This document shows, one piece after another, positions 10,946-30,547 of a stretch of 30,887 bases of DNA (its first letter is position 1; each line of letters starts with the position of its first letter). This DNA is from Saccoglossus kowalevskii (lineage: Eukaryota > Hemichordata > Enteropneusta > Harrimaniidae). The position numbers were made by a program, and so were the translations under genes. The notes below the pieces were generated by a model. It made no database searches. It was given only the letters and a program-made list of their open reading frames with translations, and was not told where the DNA came from. The stretch is from the NCBI RefSeq assembly GCF_000003605.2, contig NW_003155259.1, positions 7,330 to 38,216 of the forward strand. The letters are read 5' to 3'.

Positions 10946-11578
10946 TCACAGTATCTACAGTAGTAGGAGTGATTTCCGAAATGGTTTTGCAGGCTTGTTT
11001 GAATGTCGGTATTCTAATGTGGTTTGCCGAATTTCTAGGAAACATGCGCGACACGTCCACGTGTTTTGTCGCCTACCAAGAGCTTTTCGACTTTCGAAAT
11101 GTTGTTTTTAATTGGCATACTAGTATTTGTGTTATCTCTACTTCGGTTTTCTACACCTTTTCGCGCATTTGGTTGCTTAGGTATGGCTCCATGTGGTACT
11201 TAAAGTCCCTGACTGGAGATATTTAGTTGCGCGAGAGTTGGGGTGGATACTGGTATATCAGAATACAGCGTTGCATTTTCGCTGGTTCTCATTACTTTTT
11301 CCAACTGCCCTTCCCCGTCTTCTAAGTCACAGTCGGCAGTATTGTTTACGTTTGTGCCCGAGCCGCGGTTAATTTCTAGTTCGATGTCACGTCCCAAAGC
11401 CGTGTTCTCGTGGATATCTTCTTTGTGTAATCCTTTTAGTTGTTGTTTCATTTATTTGTAGTTCATTTATTTCACGACTATGTTCTTTGTGTAGATTGTC
11501 TATTGTTTCCTTAAAAGTTGTTTCTAGTTCTGTGAATTTGGCATTGTATTCTTTTCGGATATTTTGTTCAGCTTTATT

Positions 11579-11994
11579 TAGCTCCGCTGTCGACTTTGTC
11601 GAGCGGAGCTTATCATATGAGTGATTGTCCGTCGTCGTTCGTCATCCGTCGTCCGTGTCAATGTTTTACTTTTTCGACTTCTTCTTGAAAACTACAAGAG
11701 TGAATGCTTTGATACTCGGTGTATATGTACTTTGGGTAGACCTCTCTTAGATTTGTTCTTTTCATGATCATATCTTCAATTCTCTAATTTTGGTGAATAT
11801 TTTCGTCATTTTTGGTAAAAAGTGATATTTTCAACTTCTTGTTAAAAACCACAATCATTTATTGAGAAAAATGATATCTTTGAATTCTTGTTGAAAACAG
11901 CAAGTCCCATTGCATTGATACTATGCATATTGTTCATTTTCTAATGATATCTTCTGTTCTTTATTTGAAATGTGCATTGCTAACAGCGGAGCTA
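11579..11994 (+). mobile_element. Foldback-ended MITE family F, copy 1
   Basis: The element lies between TA dinucleotides (11579-11580 and 11993-11994), with inverted ends GCTCCGCTGT and ACAGCGGAGC. Its left end is itself a hairpin: GCTCCGCTGTCGAC ... GTCGAGCGGAGC at 11581-11609. A run of TCCGTCG-like repeats follows. It interrupts LINE ORF1: minus-strand reading continues as coiled coil on both sides once the element and one TA are removed. A second copy begins at 30548. Confidence 0.85.
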
Positions 11995-12164
11995 TCTCAG
12001 CCGAGAGGCTGCTTGTCTATGCTAGCGGTGATTAGGTTCTCCAGTTTTGAGCTGGTGGTGTTTATATTTTCAGTAACAGAATTTTCCAATTTCGTAATGC
12101 TGCCACTCATTTATTAGTTGTCTGAGACAGAACACAATGTTAAAGAAAAAAAATGGTCTATCTA

Positions 12165-12525
12165 TTGCATAATATCTTTGGTAAAAACGTTATAATACTA
12201 CCAAAATGGTAACTATCCACTAAAATACAATCATCAATTTCATGAAAATTAGTGTGGTGACCCTCAACTTTTTTTTTTTAAAGTCAATATCCTTATATTG
12301 CCATGGATGTCACAGGAGCGGGGTTAGCCATGATGGGGGAAATAATCAAAGACATAGTCGGACAAAATAAACAACATCCAATTATAAAATTATAACATCC
12401 AACTGTAGGTGGCGCTAGACTGCACCTATACAATTTAGATCACAGCTACATTCTAACAATGGAGTCATATAATTTATTGGAAAATGAATAAATTCTATTT
12501 TCATTCATGAGTAGGTTTCTACCTC
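12165..12525 (+). mobile_element. MITE family G, 5'-truncated copy
   Basis: The segment matches the right two-thirds of the complete element at 22015-22544. Shared words are AATATCTTTG, AAAACGTTATAAT, GGTGACCCYCAACTT and, at the right end, ATGAGTAGG-TTCTACC. The left end is cut where the LINE begins (~12120-12165). A stretch with GTAGGTGGCGCTAGACTGC (~12405-12424) is inserted relative to the other copy. Confidence 0.65.
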
Positions 12526-12817
12526 AAGACATGATGATTGAAAAATAATGAAAAGAATATATCCTTTATTATTATTTTGTGTTCGATTTTAATAACACTG
12601 TACGGGCGTAGACATGGCTATATGTTTGAAAACCACTCATAACACGCGTTTTTGTGCTTTGTTTAGTTTTGTTTCGTTTTGCTTTGTGTTGTAGCATGCG
12701 TACTGTCCCGGATGTTTGTTTACGGCTAGTTTAAAATTAATATTCTCACGCATGTGTACAAGCGCCCGACATTCTGGGTCAGGTCACGACCAAACCTGCT
12801 ATGGTAAAACACACAAA
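12526..12817. other. Putative upstream region of the P450 gene
   Basis: This is the interval between the last repeat and the P450 start codon. It probably holds the core promoter and 5' untranslated region, but no TATA box or strong initiator can be pointed to. A poly-pyrimidine, T-rich tract lies at ~12650-12690. The transcription start is unknown. Confidence 0.35.
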
Positions 12818-23618
<10,801 letters not shown>

Positions 23619-24058
23619 TATTCATATTTATTCTTATTATTTATTCAAAGTTAAGAATGTACATTAGAGTTAGCAGGGAATGTTGTTCAGTCAGGCATGC
23701 ATGACACAGTATATTGTTATTTCCGAGATGAACTAAAGATTTCACTGTATTTACTTAAAATGCTTGTTTGGGTTCAATTTTCACAACTCTATAAAGAGTC
23801 TTTGATTTGTTGTATTTATTGTTAGTTCATTGTTTTTAAGTGAAATTATTGCATTTCTGTACTTCAGAGGTGCTTCACACCACAACATGCATTCAGAGCA
23901 ACTTGTCATTACATATCTACTAGATACATTTTCAGTTTATTATATACTCTATTCTATAACATTGTATTGCACGCATGAATAGGAGTATAAGTATAATTGT
24001 GGAGTATAAGGGCTAAAATTTGTTTGGCTTTTTTGAATTTGAGTTATTTACTTCATTC

Positions 24059-24064
24059 AATAAA
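24059..24064 (+). terminator. Candidate polyadenylation signal of the P450 gene
   Basis: The first canonical AATAAA after the stop codon lies 441 bases downstream, giving a 3' untranslated region of about 460 bases (23619 to ~24080). The intervening sequence is AT-rich with no other gene signal. No transcript evidence is available here. Confidence 0.5.
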
Positions 24065-24185
24065 ACATTACTTCATCATTTGATTGTCTACAGAGTTTTC
24101 ACAATGAAAGTCGTAATGAATTGAGAAATATCCAAAATACATCAAATGATGACTGAAAACGAAGTAACAAATCACAAGCCTTGGT

Positions 24186-24255
24186 AGCGCTCTAGACTGC
24201 TGGTGGGGACCGCAGCAGTCCAGGGCGCCACCTACGCCAACTTGTCAGGCTAAAG
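24186..24255 (-). repeat. Imperfect hairpin downstream of the P450, partner of 13006
   Basis: CTAGACTGCTG and CAGCAGTCCAG face each other across a short loop (24192-24222). The right flank, GGGCGCCACCTACGCCAACT and GTCAGGCT, is the inverted match to 13006-13045 just after exon 1. Confidence 0.6.
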
Positions 24256-24403
24256 CCTAGGCAGATGTATGAACTCCAGTGTGTACTTTTAACCTTGCTT
24301 TTGCAATTTAACATTTAGATACGACTTGTATCGTTATTCTTTTAATTTTTTGCAAAATAATCACAAATTTCAATCGTTTTAAACAAATTTGATTTTTGCG
24401 CTC

Positions 24404-24960
24404 ATGGCAATGATCGACGAAACCCTGCAAAAACTTGTGGATAATTACCAGGATACTGAAAAGTATATACAAAGACCACACAGCAGAGGTATGAGTGCAT
24501 ACTTTTCGGTATCCTCGAAATAAATAACATTATTATACATCTTTTCTTCCCAAAGATACATCATGGGAATGCCGAAATACAAAAAGTTTAGAACAGATTG
24601 AGCGAACTTCTTTGTATGGCGTCCGGTCAAACCCTGGGGTCTGCCATGTTTGTTTTCATTATAAGAGGACGCTTATGCACGCAATAGTTCCATATTTGTA
24701 ATCCGCTTTTCTAATATGGTGGGACGAAAATGCCCAATGCAATACCACAAAATTACGGCACACTATCTTATGGCGTTATAATAACAGATGTATAATAGGT
24801 GTTAACAAATGCTTTCTACAGCCAATTATGTCTTTGGATTGGAATGAAGCACAGGAGATCAATGAATACTTTCTAAAGCTGTGCAGACCATGTGGATACA
24901 CACCTGTAGCAACTTTTACAACAACTCAAACAGGTTTCAATTTATTTTATTCCAATAGTT
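24404..24960 (+). CDS. Two candidate coding exons of an unrecognised gene
   Basis: At 24404 an ATG opens MAMIDETLQKLV, just before a family A MITE. After the MITE, a good acceptor (TTTCTACAG, ending ~24822) precedes an open stretch reading PIMSLDWNEAQEINEYF and LCRPCGYTPVATF, to a possible weak donor (CAG|GTTTCA, ~24932) or a TGA at ~24960. Both pieces can be phase 0. The donor of the first is poor (CTT|GTGGAT). No further exons are found before the convergent gene at 26036. Protein-like composition is the main support; I do not recognise the product. Confidence 0.25.
24440..24798 (-). mobile_element. MITE family A, copy 3, reversed
   Basis: Read on the minus strand this parallels copy 1 from CTATTATACATCTGTTAT through CATGGCAGACC, GGCATTCCCATGATGTATC and AAGATGTATAATAATG to the hairpin around GTGCATAC. 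The hairpin arms at 24450-24470 and 24495-24520 are intact. A short minus-strand open frame inside it is a by-product. Confidence 0.75.
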
Positions 24961-26007
24961 GAGATGTATATACAATTTTTGTAAGTGGCAGTTGATTATT
25001 AAAAATATTGAAGGCAAATTGTCTTCAATTAAATTACATGGTGAAAATCAATAACTCTCAGCAGAATGTTTTTTGAGCCTTCAGCTACACATATAAATGA
25101 ATATGATCATTCAAGTTGTTGGAACCAAATTCCGTCAGAAATGCAGATAAATTTGGTCAAGCATGTACTTGCAATAAAACCCCAATTTAAAAAGTTAAAT
25201 GTAAAAACCTAAGATTATAATTGATTTATACTGTATCTATAATTCAGTAAACCTGAACAAATTGCAATGCATTGTAGAAAGGTCTAGTTGACAAGATATT
25301 GAACATGTGACATGTTTCTATAACGTTTGAACATGATCAGTCACGAAATGTCGGAGGTTCGTTTCCAACATTTATTAAAATAAACTGACCACTAATTGAA
25401 GCTGATCTGAAAAACAAAATGACATGCAACATCCCATAATGCTCAATGTATGTAACAAGTTTGAACGAACGAGATTTGCTTCCAGAATGGCAGAAATACT
25501 TAATATGGTTGTCATTTGGCATTCAATTATGCAAAATAAGTAATACATATAATGTAAAAGCATTTATTTTCCCTGGTGTTGAATTTCACTGGGTTTTAAT
25601 AAGTTCACAAACAATACTATTATTTTACATGCTCATGTGGATTAAATTTTGCGAACTTATCAGCGAAAATTGTGAAATTAAAAACCAGTGAATAATTAAT
25701 CCAAACTAATTGAGGTGTAGATTATCACAGATTAACCATGTACGGTACTAAGTTTCATTGAAATATCAACCCAAAATCTTCCAATTGGCCGATTATGTAA
25801 TTTATATATTTAATATACACAAATTTCGACCATGATTTGGTCATGCCTGATGATTATTGCAAAGCATGTATGTATCAAGTTTCATTGAAATGTGAGATAT
25901 ATTAGTACAACCATGGTACAACAGATACACGCACGTACATACAGTGTGTTCTAGAATATCCTTGTGAGCCACACACATGGAAGTCGAAAAATACTACCGC
26001 TAACATT
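24961..26007. other. Intergenic stretch with a family B-related inverted repeat
   Basis: At ~25583-25697, TTTCACTGGGTTTTAATAAG and its near-complement ending in AAAACCAGTGAA enclose ~115 bases related to MITE family B. Between 25745 and 25890 the phrase AAGTTTCATTGAAAT occurs twice, probably an old dispersed repeat. No gene is seen. Confidence 0.45.
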
Positions 26008-26013
26008 TTTATT
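26008..26013 (-). terminator. Polyadenylation signal of the zinc-finger/piggyBac gene
   Basis: AATAAA on the minus strand lies 22 bases after the TGA stop (26036-26038). This implies a very short 3' untranslated region. It is the first canonical signal downstream of the coding region. Confidence 0.5.
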
Positions 26014-26035
26014 TCAATTCAGGTGCGTTACGCAT

Positions 26036-29000
26036 TCACCATTGACAGTAAGAACCAATCAGCTGGTAGGCTATTTTCCTACGAAACTCAAACATTTCCA
26101 AACCACCCGAATGATGAGTAGAATAATTGATAAATGCATTGTGTATCACTTTATTAATGAGGTAGCTAAATCTTGAAGCCGTATTACTCTTGTTTCCATG
26201 CCAACCTGTGCCATACTTCGAAAACAAATTTTCATGCTTGTGTGCATTAGTTTGCTCATTTCTACATTTTTCAATCAACGTGGTTTGGTCATTAACAGCA
26301 AACACCACAGACGACAAAATCTGGTGGTAGCACCCATCATCATTTCTATAATTGTAAACAGCTAAATGTCCATCTTGATGCTTCACTGACTGCCCAGGTT
26401 GTAGATCTGGAAGGTCTACAATTGAAGTGGTGTCCACTGCACCATACACTTGCATACCTCGGAAATACAAATCCAGAATTATTCGAGAAGAACATGAATT
26501 ACTATCCAAGTAAACGATAGGATTCAGTTCTTCAAAGGGTTTCAGCAAAGATATTTCAACATCAGACTTTGGTGGCAACTGACACCCAGCTACTTTCAAC
26601 GAACATACATCATTGAATATATATCCCAAGTTTGAATCAAAAACAATATGAACTAAGGAAGATACTGGGGTGATATTCTTAGAAATTTTACCCTGTGAGT
26701 CAACAGCATAGACATTCACACTCAGTTCCGCACCTGGCTTTCTCACTTTTAGTGCATTCTTATTAAATCTTTCACAGATGCTATCAAAAAATTCTTGCTC
26801 TTGCTCGCTCGAGGACTGATTAGAAGGAAAGAGAGAACGCAACACTTCTTGAAATCTCTCTAATCCGAGAATTGTTTTAATCTTTGCATTACCGAGGTCT
26901 GGTGCACAGCTCCAATAGTGCTCGAGTAAAGGAACCTGACTATATCCTTGAATTATGCAAACACCTATAAAAGCTTTCATTTCATCAACTGACGTACCAA
27001 CACAAGATTCATTAGGATATTCAAAATTTGAATTAACCCAATTCACCATAAGTTGTAACATTTCATCATCAAATAGTTCCGTGACAAATCTGATTAAGCA
27101 ACAGCCTCGTTCTAAACTGCCTACGTATAAAGACTTATAATCCGAAGCTTGATGGTTTTTGTTGACTGACTCTTTCACTGGTTCAACTGTGATTAGTTCC
27201 ACGGGCGCAGGAGGTTTTATGACGGATTTCTTTCTCTTGTCTTCCTTTCTAACAAGTTCAGAGCTCTTGGAAAAAGTACAAGACTGTTTGTGATCTAAAT
27301 AATGATGTTTTAATTTAGTCCTAAAGGAACAAGCGAAGCAGCCGTACATCATTTCTTCTCTCTTCAAATAGTGCACACTTCTTAAATGCAAGAACATTGC
27401 ACTTGTCTGTCTAAAACTAGCCCTACATAAGTAACACTGGAACGGTGACTCCCCAGTATGTCGAAAAATGTGCTTCAAAACACTGCCTCTATCTTTTGAT
27501 GTGTATTTGCAAACCTTACATTTGAATAACTTGTTAACGATATCAGATTCCATCAGATCATGTTTTGGGGTATGTCTTTTCCTCCATTTGCTCAATTTAC
27601 TGTTCCTTAACATGCCTTGCATCCGTTTATTAATTTCAGCCCGAATGAATGAAGCATCAGTTGATTTTTCTTTTGAGATGCAGCTCTGTTGATTAGTATC
27701 TGTGAGATCTATGCAATCAATATCACACGAGTCAGGGAGTTTTTTTTCTGAAAGATGTTGACTCTTGTCCATTTCATGTGAAGACTTGAGCTCCGTGCCA
27801 ACATTCACAGCTTGCATCGTCTGTGATTCTACATGTACTCTGTCAGTGTCCTCTATCACAGTATTTTCTTTAGAGTTCAAAGAGATGTTTTGAATTTGTG
27901 GGAAAGCACCTGTATTTCCTGCAACTTCTGGATTTGGAAAGTGCTCTTTTTTGTGCTCAAGATAGACATGTTTTAGTTTGTTGTGAAATGGCAAACACAA
28001 CACCCATACTGCATCTGCTCACCTCTGCAATGGTGCAGGCGTCTCATATGTAAAAACATTGAACTTGACTGTTTAAAACTTTTCCTACACAGATAACATT
28101 GATATGGCTGCTCTCTAGTATGTTTTGCAAAGTGTTTGATAATACTACTCTTAATTTTAGAAGTGTATAAACAAATCTTGCATCTGTACACTTTTGCTGA
28201 TTTTAAAAATTCAATATCAGATGACAAAATATCTGTGCTCTTTCTGGAGTTTTCTGCAGAAGACTGTGCAATGGCAACACCGCGACCAGCATCAACAGCA
28301 GTTGGGATCACTATATCAGAAACAAGAGTTTCTCCATCATCTGGCTTGTGAGTGTTCTGGTGGCTTTGAAAGAGATTCTGTGAAGATGTTTGAAAGTTAC
28401 ATATCGAACAAATATACTGGCTACAACCACCTTGTGAAATGGAATGCACCCACTCAAGGTGTGTGACTAATGTATGTCTCTGTCGAAACTGTCTGTTGCA
28501 CTCAGGACATACATGTACAACAGGAGGCTCAACGGGAACCGGAGGCTCAACGGGAACTGGAGGCTCAACGGGAACCAGAGGCTCAACGGGTACAGGGGTC
28601 TGTTCCAGCAGAACCGGTGCTTCAACGATTTTTTTTTTTTGCTGAGGTACTTTGAATTTAGATAATTTCACATGTTTGGAGTGCCTCATAGGTTGAGCTA
28701 TTCCATGTATTCTTCTCATATGCAGATACAATGCACTGCTTTGGGTGAATGCAACGGCAACACCAACCGTTTGACAAAAAGTACATCTGAATGGCCGCTT
28801 ACCAGTATGCTTGGGAGAATGTTTCACCAAGTCAGATTTTCTTTTACAGGTATAAGAACACTCTTTGCAATTGTACTCCTTTTTAGATGGACTCCATTCA
28901 TAATCAATGTCCAACTCTTTTCCAGGTTTTGAAACGATTGCGTTACCATGTGAAGCTCCTGATGTAGGAATACTGAGCAAAGCACTTTCACTTTCCTCTG

Positions 29001-29604
29001 CATTTTTGAAAGAACTGCCGTGTGAACCAGAAATCATGTCATCAGACTGAGAAATTACTATAATTTCATTTCCATAGTTATTTTTTGCAAGTCTGTTATT
29101 AGGGAGAAACATGCTAGTTCGAGACACATCATTATTACCACAGTCTGTAGAATATGCCATTGGCCGTGCCTCATAAACACCATCAACAGTGTTGTAGATG
29201 GCGACTGCTGAGTCTTTCTTCACATCCTGGGAAGCTGCAACCATACTTTCATTCAATGACGCGAACCCTGCTGCATAATCAGGCTGAAGTAGACCAGCAC
29301 CATCCACATCTCCAACAGAGGACATCGGATTTGATTCATTGGCGTTACATACACCCGACGCCTGGTTCTCAAATGTAGCCAGGTAATGTTCATTGTCAAA
29401 TGTATCATCCATTGCTACTGTATTAGCCCCACCCATTGCATCAATATTGTCTGTATCTATATCTTGTTTGATCATACCATTCACAACCGTCCATACATTC
29501 CTGGAGTCCACAGAAGGTGTTAAATCATCACCACTGTGCTCATCTTTCTCAGGAGTATGGCATTCCAGTTTCTGAGTTACAGCTTGACTGTTCGCATCCG
29601 CCAT
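26036..29604 (-). CDS. C2H2 zinc-finger / piggyBac-transposase-derived fusion protein, with one frameshift
   Basis: Start at 29602-29604 (GACATGGCG, strong context), beginning MADANSQAV. The first frame runs 543 codons to TAA at 27973. The continuing frame runs to TGA at 26036, together about 1,190 residues. First frame: acidic N-terminus 1-240, C2H2 fingers with first Cys at residues 246, 274, 366, 399, 475 and 503, and a Pro-Val-Glu repeat at 336-362. A seventh finger (Cys535, Cys538) is cut by the frame break, and its helix and histidines continue in the other frame (KLKHVYLEH). That frame adds three more fingers (27280-27530) and a domain (26054-27091) matching piggyBac transposases block by block. 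Likely a nuclear DNA-binding protein domesticated from a transposon, like vertebrate PGBD genes. A one-base loss near 27977-27979 explains the break. If real, the product may be the finger-only 543-residue form, or the gene is dead. Confidence 0.85.
26054..27091 (-). other. piggyBac-transposase-derived (DDE_Tnp_1_7-like) domain
   Basis: Blocks in order: LFDDEMLQLMVNWVNSN; MKAFIGVCIIQGYSQVPLL with HYWS (family: LkaFiGi...MG...P.l..YWs); LGLERFQEVLRSLFPSN (family: ms..RF..il..lhf.dN); KPGAELSVNVYAVDSQGK, where families have a lsiDE core and KGR; VFDSNLGYIF (second catalytic Asp, 26636-26638); YLDSNSCSSRIILDLYFRGM with GAV (family: DNfyTS...L...gi...GTv); FAVNDQTTLI (third Asp, 26288-26290); and NAFINY with RRKIAYQLIG near the end. 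The first catalytic Asp is Asn (AAT, 26714-26716). The family's GGVD motif and C-terminal Cys-rich domain are not seen. Catalysis is therefore unlikely and retained DNA binding plausible. Confidence 0.82.
28525..28596 (-). repeat. In-frame 18-bp minisatellite in the zinc-finger gene
   Basis: Four tandem 18-base units (plus strand AGGCTCAACGGGAACCGG and variants) encode repeats of Pro-Val-Glu-Pro-Pro-Val in the linker between finger 2 and finger 3. Being a multiple of three, it can vary in copy number without disturbing the frame. Confidence 0.9.
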
Positions 29605-29680
29605 GTCCTTTATGTACGATTTACCACACAATAGATGTGTATATGGATTTACCACCAGAAATTGCAAATCTACAGTGGTT

Positions 29681-29758
29681 TTAGAAAAATAGTTGGACCA
29701 GTACATATGCAGTCCTTCTAGCTTTCAACATAAATACATCTATGTCACTGGCATCCAT
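29681..29758 (-). other. Upstream ORF in the 5' leader of the zinc-finger gene
   Basis: A 25-codon frame starts at ATG 29756-29758 and ends at TAA 29681-29683, 76 bases before the main start. A polypyrimidine tract and AG (minus strand, acceptor ending at 29861-29862) suggest that this leader begins a second exon, so the whole coding region would lie in one exon. Whether the uORF is translated is unknown. Confidence 0.4.
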
Positions 29759-29860
29759 CTCGAATGTCAACTATGCAGTTATTAATGGATTTTCTACTTC
29801 TTTTCAGCGTCTTGATCTAAGCAATACTTTTCTCAGGGACTTCCGAAAGTTGACTGTTAA

Positions 29861-30547
29861 CTAAAAAGAGATGAAAGAAAACAATGATAATTTTTTTTCA
29901 AATTTGAAGACATTTATGATATGCATGTTCAACAGGAACCTACATGTACTGATCCTCGGCAACTTTCGGAATGGAAATATTATGCATGTGATCAAATATA
30001 CACAACTTTTTATTATTTTTTTTACCATTATGTAAAATCACATGGCTATTTATTTAAATACCATAGTTGAAAGCTTAAGGTCGAGCAAAAAAATGTTTGT
30101 ATTTCCACACAGTAACATGCATTGACTGTAATTTTGTTGGTAACAAAAGGTACGTTTCAGAAGAAGTTGCAAATTAAACGCAGAAACGCATTGCTTAAAG
30201 GCAAATGATCCTAAGTAATGAAACAACTGGATTTTTTTTCCTGAAATCAGGAAAAAAGTCATTTTTGGAAAATTAACTGAGCATTGAAGAAGAATTCAAC
30301 TCTTTATGCTGATAACTCATTGTTAAAAAAGACACTAGTCACAGGAAAGATTATAATGTTTGGAAAATGACACTTGAATTAAAAAATGTATGGTAAAGCA
30401 AAATCTTTTTTTGACCATAGATTCACCTAGAGCTGTTATTTACATAAGTGCATGCACTTCCAATAAAGAAAATATGGTATTTGTGAATGAATGTTTTTTG
30501 ACTAAGTCTTGTTAGTGAACTGCCTGAAATTCTAGTATGCGTTTTTT
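29861..30547. other. Upstream region of the zinc-finger gene
   Basis: AT-rich sequence with no convincing coding frame, repeat or promoter motif. It probably holds intron or upstream sequence of the minus-strand gene. The minus-strand open frame at 30050-30262 has no recognisable similarity. Confidence 0.35.

Larger units (their letters stand above)
10106..12110 (-). pseudogene. LINE ORF1: coiled coil plus SGNH-hydrolase-like domain, broken
   Basis: From an ATG at 12108-12110 the minus strand reads a Glu/Lys/Asn-rich helical segment (MSGSITKLENSVTENINTTS). After the MITE at 11581-11992 it continues as a coiled coil (AEQNIRKEYNAKFTELETTF). A stretch carrying the words LLVGDK and, beyond the MITE at 10735-10945, HLGTN resembles SGNH blocks. 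The final block EFYARDGIHINPRG (~10440-10480) holds the Asp-His pair of that fold. At least three frameshifts (near 12000, 11450 and 10525) and several stops break it. The last stop is at 10106-10108. Chicken-repeat-type LINEs commonly carry such an esterase-like ORF1. The assignment here is by motif only. Confidence 0.7.
7140..12120 (-). mobile_element. Degenerate CR1/L2-group LINE, broken by MITE insertions
   Basis: In minus-strand order the element holds ORF1 (12110 to 10106), an ORF2 linker and reverse transcriptase (~9980 to 8950), and the ORF2 C-terminal region (~8140 to ~7900). It then trails into AT-rich 3' sequence whose exact end I cannot fix (~7140). A CR1/L2-group origin is inferred from the combination of a coiled-coil plus SGNH-type ORF1 with this type of reverse transcriptase. 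Insertions at 8732-8948, 10735-10945 and 11581-11992 interrupt it. About 580 bases at 8150-8731 are not recognisably LINE sequence. Many frameshifts and stops make it inactive. Confidence 0.75.

Noticed and set aside
12716-12817. An earlier in-frame ATG giving 34 extra N-terminal residues to the P450
   Set aside because: The extension does not resemble a CYP4 N-terminus, whereas the ATG at 12818 has a better context and puts the membrane anchor at the usual distance.
27980-28003. Independent start of the C-terminal frame at 28003
   Set aside because: The codon is GTG in the middle of a zinc finger. The frame is a continuation of the upstream protein rather than a separate gene.
28136-28932. 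Plus-strand open frames opposite the zinc-finger gene
   Set aside because: They are shadows of the minus-strand coding region, including the Gly-Thr or Glu-Pro-like repeats produced by the 18-base minisatellite.
25950-29900. The fusion gene as part of an intact piggyBac transposon
   Set aside because: No TTAA-flanked inverted ends were found around it, and the catalytic Asp and C-terminal Cys-rich domain appear lost. Domestication fits better.
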